Source of the DNA: Campylobacterota bacterium
GTDB taxonomy: Bacteria > Campylobacterota > Campylobacteria > Campylobacterales > Sulfurovaceae
Assembly (NCBI GenBank): GCA_013153675.1
Contig: JAADEA010000018.1
Span: forward strand, 1-10,452
DNA length: 10,452 bases
Direction: 5' to 3'
Below the pieces are notes generated by a model. That model made no database searches. It was not told where the DNA came from and saw nothing but the letters and a program-made list of their open reading frames with translations. Within the stretch, counting starts at the first letter, position 1, and each line of letters starts with the position of its first letter. Made by a program: the position numbers and the translations under genes. Of the stretch, positions 1 through 7,593 are shown one piece after another.

Positions 1-149
1 AGTGCTGATGCAAAAATTATAGATGCATTTATATAATTTTTTTGCATATCATATGTTTCACTTGTAAAGTAACCTACCCATAGTAATAGAAAAAGTCCAA
101 TAGTGGCAAAAGATAATATAAAAAAATCTTTCAATCCTTTTTTTTGCAT
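1..149 (-). CDS. N-terminus of a small hypothetical membrane protein (partial)
   Basis: An open frame starts with ATG at 149 (minus strand) and runs off the left edge after 49 codons. It begins MQKKGLKDFFILSFATIGLF. A short basic N-terminus (K3, K4, K7) precedes a hydrophobic span at about residues 9-27, predicted to be a membrane segment or uncleaved signal anchor. A polar stretch (about 28-39) follows, then a second hydrophobic run begins at about residue 40 (NASIIFASA), so a two-helix hairpin is possible. A good ribosome-binding site, GGGAG at 160-156, lies inside the last codons of the upstream peptidase gene, and the start is one base after that gene's TAG stop. This indicates the same transcript and probable translational coupling. 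I do not recognise the family and assign no function. The gene is incomplete only because the window ends. Confidence 0.7.
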   Translation of the reverse strand, partial: MQKKGLKDFFILSFATIGLFLLLWVGYFTSETYDMQKNYINASIIFASA

Positions 150-150
150 T

Positions 151-2103
151 CTACTCTCCCATATCGTATAATCTTAAGAGAGATTCAACTTTAGGCTCTT
201 TTTGCAACCAATCATAATATAACTCTCTCATATCTTTAGAGGCTCCTTTTGATAATATATTCTCTTTATATCCAATTGCTTTTTCTTTGTCAAATTCTCC
301 ATTATCTAAACATTCAAAAAATGCATCAGCACTTAAAACTTCAGCCCATTTATAGCTATAATATCCAGCTGCATAGCCTCCTGCAAAAATATGTGAAAAA
401 GAGTGTTCAAATCTTACATAACTTGGTGGTTTAATTAAAGAGGTCTCTTCTCTTATATAATTTAAAAGTCTATTTACCTCATCTTTTTGATATAGCTTTT
501 GGTGTAATAAAAAGTCAAATAAGGCAAACTCTAATTGTCTTAATAGATAATATCCTGCCATAAAGTTTTTAGCTGATTTGATTTTCTCTAAAATATCTTC
601 ATCAATTGGCTGATTTGTCTTATAGTGATATGCAAATTTTTTTAATATCTTTGGTTCATATGCAAAATTTTCTAAAAATTGAGAAGGAAATTCAACCACA
701 TCCCATGCTACTGAGTTAATACCAGAAATAGATCTAACAGGAACTTTACTTAATAGATGATGCAAGGCATGACCTAACTCATGAAATAGTGTTACAATAT
801 CATCATGTCTTAAAAGAGATGGTATATCATTAGTAGCTGGTGAGAAGTTTGCTACTACAAATGCGCTTGGGAGATGCAAATTATCTTTTGAATCGATAAA
901 ATAGCTCTCCCAATCATGCATCCATGCTCCACTTTGTTTATTCTCTCTTGCTTCTAAATCAAAATATATTCTTGCATTTAGTTTATTATTTGAATATATA
1001 TCAAAAACTTTAACGCTCTTGTGCCACCTTTTAAGCTCAAGATTCTCTCTAAATTCAATATTAAATAGCTCTCCTATAAATTTGAGAGTCTCTTTTAATA
1101 CTCTATTTTGTTCAAAATACTCTTTTGCTCTATTTTCATCATATTTAAATTTTTTATCTTTTAATTTTTGGATGTAATATAAAATATCATAACTTTCAAG
1201 TTCTATATTATCTTCTTTTTTTGCAAACTCTTTTAACTCTTCTATCTCTTGTTTTGCAAATTTTTTGCCCTTTTTAAGTAATAGATATAAAAAGTTTAAA
1301 ACATCTTCTTGACTTTTTGCATCTTTAGTAGCAAGCGAGTAGGCTGCATAATTTTCAAATCCAAGAAGTTTTGCTTTTTTTTCTCTTAATCTTAAAATCT
1401 CATCAATTACCTCTTGATTTTGAGGAGCTCTTGTATTATAAGCTCTATATAACTCTTCTCTTATTTTTCTATTTTTCCCATAGCTCATATAGGCTAAATA
1501 ACTTGGAGCTTGAAGGGTAAATTTATATACTATCTTATTATCTCTTATCTCTTTTGCTTTTTGGATTATATCTTTAGGCAATCCTTCTAAATCCTTTTCA
1601 TTATCAATTATTAATTCATATGAATTGGTTGCTTCTAATAGATTTTGGTTAAAGGTATTAGCCAATTGAGATAGTCTTATTTCAATCTCTTCTAACTCTC
1701 TTTTTTTATCTTTAGGAAGCTCTGCTCCATTTAATATAAAATCTCTCTTTTGTAACTCAAGGGCTCTTGATTCATACTTATTATTTGGCACTATTGTTTT
1801 TAGTTTATTAAATAGAGCCTCATTTTGAATAATAAAGTTATGATATTTTGTAAGAAAATCAATTGCTTTTTCATATACTTCATTACTCTTTTTTGAGTTA
1901 TTAACACTATTATAGTGAGAGAGTTGAGTAAAGATAATCTCCAACTCTTCATCTAAATCTTCAAGTTTTTTTAGTGTATCTTTGTAATTTGTTTGATTAG
2001 AATTGGATAGTCTTTTTATCTTTTTTTTATTTATATCTATTTGTTTTTCTAATTTATTTAGAAAACTCTCTAAATTAGAGCTATCTACCTCAAAATTTCT
2101 CAT
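151..2103 (-). CDS. prlC: M3-family zinc metallopeptidase, oligopeptidase A (PrlC/OpdA) type
   Basis: Probable cytoplasmic oligopeptidase that degrades short peptides, including those left by larger proteases. With the start chosen here it is 650 residues, slightly shorter than E. coli OpdA (about 680). The zinc motif HELGH is at residues 441-445 and the third ligand, the Glu of VEFPSQ, is at about 471. The 30-residue spacing between the first His and this Glu fits OpdA rather than PepF. The C-terminal substrate-binding signature YAAGYYSYKWAEVLSADAF (about 577-595) is also typical of the M3A branch. The N-terminal third is charged and helical, as expected for the channel-lining helices. The frame is open back to an ATG at 2166. 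I prefer the ATG at 2103 because AAGGA (2117-2113) lies 9 bases upstream and the likely -10 box (2135-2130) falls inside the longer form. The gene is divergent from gyrA and followed after 1 base by a small membrane protein gene. No residue of the active site is missing. Homologues in this group are sometimes labelled pepF. Confidence 0.9.
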   Translation of the reverse strand: MRNFEVDSSNLESFLNKLEKQIDINKKKIKRLSNSNQTNYKDTLKKLEDLDEELEIIFTQLSHYNSVNNSKKSNEVYEKAIDFLTKYHNFIIQNEALFNKLKTIVPNNKYESRALELQKRDFILNGAELPKDKKRELEEIEIRLSQLANTFNQNLLEATNSYELIIDNEKDLEGLPKDIIQKAKEIRDNKIVYKFTLQAPSYLAYMSYGKNRKIREELYRAYNTRAPQNQEVIDEILRLREKKAKLLGFENYAAYSLATKDAKSQEDVLNFLYLLLKKGKKFAKQEIEELKEFAKKEDNIELESYDILYYIQKLKDKKFKYDENRAKEYFEQNRVLKETLKFIGELFNIEFRENLELKRWHKSVKVFDIYSNNKLNARIYFDLEARENKQSGAWMHDWESYFIDSKDNLHLPSAFVVANFSPATNDIPSLLRHDDIVTLFHELGHALHHLLSKVPVRSISGINSVAWDVVEFPSQFLENFAYEPKILKKFAYHYKTNQPIDEDILEKIKSAKNFMAGYYLLRQLEFALFDFLLHQKLYQKDEVNRLLNYIREETSLIKPPSYVRFEHSFSHIFAGGYAAGYYSYKWAEVLSADAFFECLDNGEFDKEKAIGYKENILSKGASKDMRELYYDWLQKEPKVESLLRLYDMGE

Positions 2104-2129
2104 TATGAAATATCCTTTTTTTAGGGCGC

Positions 2130-2135
2130 ATTTTA
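2130..2135 (-). promoter_or_regulatory. Probable -10 box of the prlC promoter
   Basis: On the minus strand the bases read TGTTAAAAT, with TAAAAT at 2135-2130. Transcription would start near 2123, giving a leader of about 20 bases that contains AAGGA (2117-2113) before the ATG at 2103. There is no convincing -35 box: about 17 bases upstream the minus strand reads TTTATT. This is usual for Campylobacterota sigma-70 promoters, which rely on the -10 box and T-rich upstream DNA. It is inferred from sequence only. It matters because it excludes the longer ATG at 2166 as the start. Confidence 0.5.
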
Positions 2136-2172
2136 ACATAAAAGCTCTCTTAAATAAAAAGCTCACTTAGGA

Positions 2173-2178
2173 TATAAT
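2173..2178 (+). promoter_or_regulatory. -10 box of the gyrA operon promoter
   Basis: A perfect TATAAT lies 33 bases before the gyrA ATG. The expected transcription start is near 2184-2185, giving a short leader of about 27 bases with the ribosome-binding site AAAGGGG (2201-2207). The 17-base-upstream hexamer TTAAAT (2150-2155) is a poor -35 box, as is common in this phylum. The promoter sits about 40 bases from the divergent prlC -10 box, so the two share upstream DNA. It is the only clear promoter seen ahead of the gyrA-asd-yqhA-hemE cluster. Confidence 0.65.
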
Positions 2179-2211
2179 ATCTCAATTTTTTTAAAGAGCT
2201 AAAGGGGTTAG

Positions 2212-4686
2212 ATGAGCGATATTTTTGAAAATAGTAATATTGAAGAGATTAATATAGAAGAGTCTATAAAAGGAAGCTATTTAGACTATTCAATGAGCGT
2301 AATTATAGGAAGGGCTCTTCCTGATGCAAGAGATGGTCTAAAACCTGTTCATAGAAGAATTCTTTATGCAATGTATGAACTTGGTTTAACTCATAGAGCA
2401 CCATATAAAAAGAGTGCAAGAATTGTTGGTGATGTTATAGGAAAATACCATCCTCATGGAGATAGTGCAGTATATGAAGCTTTAGTTAGAATGGCTCAAG
2501 ATTTTTCTATGAGGATTCCCCTTATTGATGGACAAGGAAACTTTGGTTCAATTGATGGGGATAGTCCAGCTGCAATGAGATATACAGAAGCAAGAATGAC
2601 AAAACTTGCTGAAGAGCTATTAAGGGATATTGATAAAGATACAGTTGATTTTATACCAAACTATGATGATAGTTTAACTGAACCAGAGGTATTGCCAAGT
2701 AGGGTGCCAAATTTACTATTAAATGGATCAAGTGGAATTGCTGTTGGAATGGCTACAAATATTCCACCTCATAGATTAGATGAGCTAATAGATGCTTTAT
2801 TGTTATATTTGCATAATCCTAATGTCTCAATTGAAGAGTTGATTCAAGTAATTCCTGGACCAGATTTTCCAACAGGTGGGATTATTTTTGGGAAAAAGGG
2901 AATTGTTGATGCCTATAAAAGTGGAAAGGGAAGAATTAAGGTTCGTGCTAAAACTCATATTGAACAACTTAAAAATAAAGAGGCAATTGTAATAGATGAG
3001 ATTCCATATCAAGTAAATAAAGCAAAATTGATAGAGTCTATTGCCCATTTAGTTAAAGATAAACAAATTGATGGAATTAGTGAAATTAGAGATGAGAGTG
3101 ATAGAGAGGGAATTAGGGTTGTAATTGAGCTAAAAAAAGATGCTATGAGTGAGATTGTATTAAATAACCTTTTTAAATCGACTCAGCTTCAAATTACTTT
3201 TGGAATTATTATGCTTGCTATTGTAAATAAAGAGCCAAAGGTAATGAATTTAAAAGAGCTTTTAGATATATTTTTGCGCCATAGAAAAAGTGTAATTATT
3301 AGAAGAACTATATATGAACTTGAAAAGGCAAGAGCAAGAGCCCATATATTAGAGGGGCTTAAAATAGCAGTAGATAATATTGATGAGGTAATAAGAATTA
3401 TTAGAGGAAGTAATAGCGATGAGGAGGCAAGAGAGAAGCTAAAAGATAGATTTGAACTTAGTGAAGTGCAAGCAAGAGCTATTTTAGAGATGAGATTAAG
3501 AAGACTTACTGGACTTGAGATTGAAAAGATTGTTAATGAATTAAATGAGTTAAGAGAGAAGATTGAATATCTTGAATCTATTTTAAAATCTGAAAAGATG
3601 ATTGAAGAGATAATTGAAAAAGAGCTTTTAGAGATAAAAGATAATTTTAGTGATAGTAGAAGAACAGAGATAGTGGATGATTTAGAAGAGATCGATATTG
3701 AAGATCTAATTCCAAATGAGGCTATGGTTGTTACTATTACTCATAGAGGATATATAAAAAGAGTTCCTCTAAAACTATATGAAAAACAAAAAAGAGGTGG
3801 TAAAGGAAAGATCGCTCTAACAACATATGAAGATGATTTTATAGAGCAGTTTTTTATCTCAAATACTCATGATACTTTGCTTATTATTACAGATAAGGGG
3901 CAACTATATTGGCTTAAGGTATATAAAATTCCAGAGGGAAGCAGAAGTGCAAAGGGTAAAGCTGTTGTAAATTTAATTAATTTGCAACCAGGAGAAAAGA
4001 TAAAAGCAATTATTCCTACAAATGATTTTAGTGAAGAAAAGAGCCTTGTATTTTTTACAAAAAATGGAATTGTTAAAAGAACAAATTTAAGTGAGTATTC
4101 AAATATTAGAAGTAGTGGTATTAGGGCAATTAATTTAGATGAGGGAGATGAAATTATAGATGTAGAGATTATCACTCCAAAAGATAAGTGGTTATTTATG
4201 GTAACTAAAAAGGGAATGTGTATTAGATTTAGAGTTGATGATATTAGAGAGATTGGAAGAGTTAGTAGGGGAGTTACTGGGATTAAATTTAAGCTTGATG
4301 GGGATTATGTATGTGGTGCTGCAAAAATTTCAGATGAGAATCAAGAGGTATTAATTGTAAGTGAAAAAGGACTTGGAAAAAGGACCCAAATTAGTGAATA
4401 TAGAGAACAATCTCGTGCAGGTAAAGGGGTAATTGCTATGAAGCTTACTCCAAAAACGGGAGATGTGGTTGGGGTAGTTAGGGTATTAGATGATAAAGAT
4501 TTAATGTGTTTAACGAGTGCAGGAAAGATGATTAGAACAGATATGCACTCTATTAGAAAAGCGGGAAGAAATACAAGCGGTGTTAAAATTGTAAATGTAG
4601 AAGGTGATGATAAGGTTGTAAGTATTGCTAAGTGTCCAAAAGCAAAAGAGGATAATAATTTAGAGGAAGGATTGATAGATGAGTAG
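2212..4686 (+). CDS. gyrA: DNA gyrase subunit A
   Basis: The protein is the DNA-cleaving subunit of gyrase (A2B2), which introduces negative supercoils using ATP bound by GyrB. The 824-residue length is normal. The N-terminal winged-helix/tower region contains the catalytic tyrosine Y124 in [10 protein letters not shown] (E. coli Y122). The quinolone-resistance region reads [11 protein letters not shown] with S85 and E89, counterparts of E. coli S83 and D87; this is the usual fluoroquinolone-sensitive type, not a resistance substitution. A coiled-coil region spans about 365-475. The C-terminal beta-pinwheel begins at about 500 and carries the GyrA box QKRGGKG (526-532), one residue from the canonical QRRGGKG, which distinguishes it from ParC. 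Repeated blades follow (GYIKRV, GQLYWLK, GIVKRT, GMCIRF, GLGKRT, GKMIRT). The start is fixed by AAAGGGG at 2201-2207. It is the first gene of the operon and overlaps asd by 8 bases. Gyrase promoters often respond to supercoiling, but nothing here proves that. Confidence 0.98.
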   Translation: MSDIFENSNIEEINIEESIKGSYLDYSMSVIIGRALPDARDGLKPVHRRILYAMYELGLTHRAPYKKSARIVGDVIGKYHPHGDSAVYEALVRMAQDFSMRIPLIDGQGNFGSIDGDSPAAMRYTEARMTKLAEELLRDIDKDTVDFIPNYDDSLTEPEVLPSRVPNLLLNGSSGIAVGMATNIPPHRLDELIDALLLYLHNPNVSIEELIQVIPGPDFPTGGIIFGKKGIVDAYKSGKGRIKVRAKTHIEQLKNKEAIVIDEIPYQVNKAKLIESIAHLVKDKQIDGISEIRDESDREGIRVVIELKKDAMSEIVLNNLFKSTQLQITFGIIMLAIVNKEPKVMNLKELLDIFLRHRKSVIIRRTIYELEKARARAHILEGLKIAVDNIDEVIRIIRGSNSDEEAREKLKDRFELSEVQARAILEMRLRRLTGLEIEKIVNELNELREKIEYLESILKSEKMIEEIIEKELLEIKDNFSDSRRTEIVDDLEEIDIEDLIPNEAMVVTITHRGYIKRVPLKLYEKQKRGGKGKIALTTYEDDFIEQFFISNTHDTLLIITDKGQLYWLKVYKIPEGSRSAKGKAVVNLINLQPGEKIKAIIPTNDFSEEKSLVFFTKNGIVKRTNLSEYSNIRSSGIRAINLDEGDEIIDVEIITPKDKWLFMVTKKGMCIRFRVDDIREIGRVSRGVTGIKFKLDGDYVCGAAKISDENQEVLIVSEKGLGKRTQISEYREQSRAGKGVIAMKLTPKTGDVVGVVRVLDDKDLMCLTSAGKMIRTDMHSIRKAGRNTSGVKIVNVEGDDKVVSIAKCPKAKEDNNLEEGLIDE

Positions 4687-5722
4687 AAGATATAATATAG
4701 CAGTTGTTGGTGCAAGTGGGGCAGTAGGTGAGGAGATCTTTAGAGTATTAGAAGAGCAAAAGTTTCCTGTAAATGAGGTTTTACCTCTTGCAAGTGCCAG
4801 AAGTGCTGGAAAAGAGATAGAGTTTATGGGTAAAACCTATAAAATAGAAGAGTTAAGAGAAGATGTTTTTGAGGGAAGAGATATTGATATAGCCTTTTTT
4901 AGTGCTGGAGGGAGTATTTCAGCTCACTTTGCTCCTTTTGCAGTAGAAGCTGGAGCAGTAGTAATTGATAATACAAGCCATTTTAGAATGGATCCAGATA
5001 TTCCTTTAGTTGTTCCTGAGGTAAATCCTGAGGATATTGCTATGTGGAAAGAAAGGGGTATTATTGCAAATCCAAATTGTTCTACTATTCAGATGGTTTT
5101 AGCTCTAAAGCCTCTTTATGATTTATATAATGGAAAGATTAAAAGAGTTGATGTGGCCACTTACCAAGCAGTAAGTGGTGCTGGTAAAAGTGGAATGGAA
5201 GAGCTTGTGATGCAAATGAAAGATTTTTTTGCATTTAAGCTTGATGAGAGTGAGCACAAAGCCTTTTTACATCAAATTGCTCTAAACGTAATTCCACAAA
5301 TTGATAAGCCTCAACCAAATGGATATACAAGAGAAGAGATGAAGATGGTAAATGAGACAAATAAGATAATGCATTCAAATTTTGCTGTTAGTGCTACTTG
5401 TGTGAGAGTTCCAGTTTTAAGAAGTCATAGTGAGGCTGTTACTGTTACTTTTGATGAGGATATAGAGGTAGATGTAGATAAGGTAAGATTAGCTTTAAAT
5501 AATTTTGAAGATGTGGAAGTTATGGATGATTTGGAGCATGGAGTATATCCTATGCCAATTGTTGCCACAGATACGGACTTAACATATGTAGGAAGAATTA
5601 GAAGAGATATATTTGCTCCTAATATTTTACATATATGGGTTGTTGCTGACCAATTAAGAGTAGGAGCTGCTACAAATGCAGTAAGAATTGCTCAAAAATG
5701 GATAGAAATGGAGGATATATAA
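4679..5722 (+). CDS. asd: Aspartate-semialdehyde dehydrogenase
   Basis: The enzyme converts aspartyl phosphate to aspartate semialdehyde with NADPH. This is the branch-point step toward lysine and diaminopimelate (peptidoglycan), threonine and methionine. It acts in the cytoplasm as an oligomer. The 347-residue protein has the N-terminal nucleotide-binding loop VGASGAVG (10-17). The catalytic cysteine C134 lies in [17 protein letters not shown] (161-169) contributes to the substrate site, and the acid/base histidine H250 with nearby R243/R248 lies in [12 protein letters not shown]. The N-terminal and middle domains match the bacterial Asd family throughout. The ATG lies within the end of gyrA (8-base overlap, ATGAGTAG) and is preceded by AAGG at 4667-4670, so translation is probably coupled to gyrA. 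The yqhA-like gene follows after 1 base. Nothing is missing or truncated. Confidence 0.97.
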   Translation: MSRRYNIAVVGASGAVGEEIFRVLEEQKFPVNEVLPLASARSAGKEIEFMGKTYKIEELREDVFEGRDIDIAFFSAGGSISAHFAPFAVEAGAVVIDNTSHFRMDPDIPLVVPEVNPEDIAMWKERGIIANPNCSTIQMVLALKPLYDLYNGKIKRVDVATYQAVSGAGKSGMEELVMQMKDFFAFKLDESEHKAFLHQIALNVIPQIDKPQPNGYTREEMKMVNETNKIMHSNFAVSATCVRVPVLRSHSEAVTVTFDEDIEVDVDKVRLALNNFEDVEVMDDLEHGVYPMPIVATDTDLTYVGRIRRDIFAPNILHIWVVADQLRVGAATNAVRIAQKWIEMEDI

Positions 5723-5723
5723 G

Positions 5724-6293
5724 ATGAAAGAGACTCATACAGAAAAAGAGCATTTAGAGATGGATAAGGCTCATACTTCATGGATAGAGACTATATTTGA
5801 AAGTGCTTTGTGGAGTACAAGATTTTTTGTTCTTTTAGCAGTTATCTTTAGTCTTATTGGTTCTATATCTCTATTTTTTATTGCAAGTGCTGATATTTGG
5901 CATATTGCTCATATGGTAATAAATCACTTTTTAGGACATAAGGCTGAAAATATTGAAGAGCTTATAGTAGCAAAGCTAATAGGATCAATTGACCATTACT
6001 TAATAGCTATTGTCTTATTAATATTTAGCTTTGGACTTTATGAGTTATTTATCTCAAAAATTGATATAGCTCAAAGAAGTGCTGCATCAAGGATTTTAGA
6101 GATTCACTCTTTAGATGAGCTAAAAGATAAACTTGCAAAAGTAATTATTATGGTGTTAATTGTGAGCTTTTTTAAAAGGGCTCTTTTAATTCATATGAAT
6201 GATAGATATGATATGCTCAGCTTAGCTGGCTCTATTTTAGCTTTAGCTCTTGCTTTTTATTTTATGCACAAAGGTGGTAATTCCCATGAGTAA
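5724..6293 (+). CDS. YqhA/UPF0114 family membrane protein
   Basis: This 189-residue integral membrane protein is placed in UPF0114 (YqhA) by [12 protein letters not shown] and [23 protein letters not shown], features typical of that family. Its biochemical role is unknown to me. Predicted membrane segments are about 33-55, 91-111, 139-157 and 164-181. The lysine/arginine-rich loop at 112-138 should be cytoplasmic and the loop at 56-90 should face the periplasm. Histidines are numerous: 12 in all, four of them in a cluster H60, H63, H68, H72 in the predicted periplasmic loop. GGAGG (5710-5714), inside the end of asd, serves as ribosome-binding site. The start is one base after the asd stop, and the 3' end overlaps hemE by 8 bases. 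Co-transcription with asd and hemE is expected, but this does not by itself define a function. Confidence 0.88.
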   Translation: MKETHTEKEHLEMDKAHTSWIETIFESALWSTRFFVLLAVIFSLIGSISLFFIASADIWHIAHMVINHFLGHKAENIEELIVAKLIGSIDHYLIAIVLLIFSFGLYELFISKIDIAQRSAASRILEIHSLDELKDKLAKVIIMVLIVSFFKRALLIHMNDRYDMLSLAGSILALALAFYFMHKGGNSHE

Positions 6294-7308
6294 AATTTTT
6301 ATAGATGCTTGTTTTGGTAAAGAGACTCCATATACTCCTGTGTGGATGATGAGACAAGCTGGAAGATATTTAAAGGAGTATATGGAAGTTAGAAACAAAG
6401 CAGGGGATTTTTTATCTTTATGTAAAAATCCTCAAATGGCAGCAGAGGTTACATTGCAGCCAGTTGATATTTTGGATGTAGATGCTGCAATATTATTTAG
6501 TGATATTTTAGTATTGCCACTTGAGATGGGAATGGATCTAAAATTTGTAAAAGGAGAGGGTCCTCTCTTTTTAGATCCAATTAGAGAAAATAGAGATTTA
6601 GAAAGATTAAAAGATCCAAAAGAAGCAGCCCAAAAATTAGATTATGTATATGAGACAATAAAGATAGTTAAAGAGAAATTGCCATCAAATAAGGCTCTAA
6701 TTGGCTTTAGTGGTGCTCCTTGGACTTTGGCTACATATATGGTAGAAGGAAGTGGAAGTAAAACATATCCAATAGTAAAGAAAAAAATCTATACAGACTC
6801 TATATTTATGCATGATCTTTTAGAAAAGATAAGCGAAGGAGTTAAGCTATATTTAGAGAAGCAAATTATTGCTGGAGTAGATGCTATTCAAATTTTTGAT
6901 AGTTGGGCATCAGCCCTTGAACTTGAAAAATATTTAAATTTTGGATGGAAATATATTCAAGATATAGTATCTTATTTAAAAGAAAAATATCCACAAATTC
7001 CTATTATAGTATTTCCAAAAGGGGTGGGAAGCTATTTAGACTATTTAGATGGCAATTTTGATGTATTTGGTGTAGATTGGGCTACTCCAATAGAGGTAGC
7101 AAAAGAGAAATTAGGAGATAAATATGTGCTTCAAGGAAATTTAGAACCATTTAGATTATATTCAAAAGATGAAATTAAAAAAGGTGTAGAGAGTATAAAA
7201 GAGGTGATGAAAGGTAAAAGACATATTTTTAATTTAGGACATGGAATTTTACCAGATATTCCAGTAGAAAATGCAAAATATTTTATATCTTTAGCAAAGG
7301 GGCTATAA
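6286..7308 (+). CDS. hemE: Uroporphyrinogen decarboxylase
   Basis: HemE removes four carboxyl groups from uroporphyrinogen III to give coproporphyrinogen III, in cytoplasmic haem synthesis; the haem would supply cytochromes. The 340-residue length is typical. Visible key residues are R23 and R27 in [11 protein letters not shown], catalytic D73 in FSDILVLP, Y151 in [13 protein letters not shown]206 in FDSWAS and H319 in FNLGHGI; these correspond to human R37, R41, D86, Y164, S219 and H339. The frame is open back to an ATG at 6250, which would add 12 residues ([12 protein letters not shown]) with no family counterpart. I choose 6286 because homologues start at this point and AAGGTGG (6271-6277) lies 8 bases upstream. 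It overlaps the preceding yqhA-like gene by 8 bases (ATGAGTAA). It is the last gene of the gyrA operon, with a probable terminator over its stop codon. Confidence 0.96.
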   Translation: MSKIFIDACFGKETPYTPVWMMRQAGRYLKEYMEVRNKAGDFLSLCKNPQMAAEVTLQPVDILDVDAAILFSDILVLPLEMGMDLKFVKGEGPLFLDPIRENRDLERLKDPKEAAQKLDYVYETIKIVKEKLPSNKALIGFSGAPWTLATYMVEGSGSKTYPIVKKKIYTDSIFMHDLLEKISEGVKLYLEKQIIAGVDAIQIFDSWASALELEKYLNFGWKYIQDIVSYLKEKYPQIPIIVFPKGVGSYLDYLDGNFDVFGVDWATPIEVAKEKLGDKYVLQGNLEPFRLYSKDEIKKGVESIKEVMKGKRHIFNLGHGILPDIPVENAKYFISLAKGL

Positions 7309-7328
7309 AAAGTAGCTCTTTTGTTTCT
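7298..7328 (+). terminator. Possible weak intrinsic terminator at the end of hemE
   Basis: AGGGGCTA (7298-7305) can pair with TAGCTCTT (7313-7320) to form an 8-bp stem with a 7-base loop, including two G-U pairs and possibly two more A-T pairs at the base. It is followed by TTGTTTCT. The stop codon TAA (7306-7308) lies in the loop. The T-run is interrupted by a G and the stem is modest, so efficiency is uncertain. On the opposite strand the G-U pairs become A-C mismatches, so it is probably not an equally good terminator for the tRNA gene. Confidence 0.45.
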
Positions 7329-7403
7329 ATTAAATTTTAATAATTTTATCCATTTTCACACGTTTTTAGTAAGCTGGATTTTTTATATCTTGGAAGTATA
7401 AAG
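7309..7403. other. Non-coding spacer between hemE and tRNA-Asn
   Basis: This 95-base stretch lies between two convergent transcription units. Apart from the distal part of the hemE hairpin it contains a short perfect palindrome, ATTAAA-T-TTTAAT (7329-7341), in very AT-rich DNA. I see no open frame with a ribosome-binding site and no strong terminator for the tRNA transcript coming from the right. Confidence 0.5.
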
Positions 7404-7478
7404 TGGCTCCGGATGCAGGATTCGAACCTGCGACCAAGCGGTTAACAGCCGCCTACTCTACCGCTGAGCTAATCCGGA
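7404..7478 (-). tRNA. tRNA-Asn(GTT), CCA encoded
   Basis: The minus strand folds as a complete 75-nt cloverleaf. The acceptor stem TCCGGAT (7478-7472) pairs with ATCCGGA, followed by discriminator G and an encoded CCA ending at 7404. The D arm is GCTC/GAGT. The anticodon stem is GGCGG/CCGCT, with loop CTGTTAA and anticodon GTT at 7446-7444. The T arm is GCAGG-TTCGAAT-CCTGC. GTT reads AAC and AAU asparagine codons. The gene stands alone, convergent to hemE and divergent from ribD. It has its own strong promoter, and a leader of about 25 nt would be removed by RNase P. Confidence 0.97.
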
Positions 7479-7510
7479 ATCTAAGAAGTTTTCCTTTGTT
7501 TGCGGGAGAA

Positions 7511-7539
7511 ATTTTATATAAAAAAAATTTTTTTGTCAA
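7511..7539 (-). promoter_or_regulatory. Near-consensus sigma-70 promoter of tRNA-Asn
   Basis: On the minus strand a perfect -35 box TTGACA (7539-7534) is separated by exactly 17 bases, all A/T, from TAAAAT (7516-7511). Transcription would begin near 7504-7503. The bases after the -10 box, TTCTCCCGC, are the only GC-rich patch in this spacer. Such a GC-rich discriminator is typical of growth-rate and stringently controlled stable-RNA promoters in E. coli; applying that here is inference. A full -35 box is uncommon for promoters in this phylum. Confidence 0.8.
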
Positions 7540-7547
7540 GAGTATTT

Positions 7548-7574
7548 TTGAAAAAATTGAAAATTTTGTATAAT
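7548..7574 (+). promoter_or_regulatory. Probable promoter of the ribD operon
   Basis: A perfect TATAAT (7569-7574) lies 19 bases before the TTG start of ribD. A possible -35 box TTGAAA (7548-7553) is only 15 bases upstream, closer than ideal, so it may not be used. Transcription from about 7581 would leave a leader of about 13 bases, just enough for the ribosome-binding site AAAAGGAG (7581-7588). The promoter is divergent from that of tRNA-Asn, with the two start regions about 77 bases apart. No FMN riboswitch fits in this space. Confidence 0.6.
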
Positions 7575-7593
7575 TTTTGAAAAAGGAGACTTT

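Noticed and set aside
249..434. Open plus-strand frame of 61 codons opposite the 3' part of prlC
   Set aside because: Antisense to the conserved catalytic end of the peptidase; its composition is that expected of a reverse-frame artefact.
2461..2480. Possible quinolone-resistance substitution in gyrA
   Set aside because: S85 and E89 are normal sensitive-type residues in many bacteria, so no resistance allele can be claimed.
2827..3048. Open frame of 73 codons on the minus strand inside gyrA
   Set aside because: Antisense to a strongly conserved part of gyrA, with no family resemblance; explained by the codon use of gyrA.
3867..4715. Two open minus-strand frames (3867-4175 and 4341-4715) opposite the gyrA C-terminal domain
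   Set aside because: Both are shadows of the beta-pinwheel coding sequence; low-complexity hydrophobic translations with no recognisable domain.
2272..7045. Exact 19-base match between gyrA (2272-2290) and hemE (7027-7045)
   Set aside because: Both copies encode Gly-Ser-Tyr-Leu-Asp-Tyr in frame with the same preferred codons; coincidence is enough, and the flanks do not match.
7329..7341. Palindrome ATTAAA-T-TTTAAT between hemE and tRNA-Asn
   Set aside because: All A/T and short, in AT-rich DNA; expected by chance and lacking any terminator or operator context.
7479..7593. FMN riboswitch ahead of ribD
   Set aside because: The predicted leader is only about 13 bases and none of the conserved RFN-element segments can be seen.
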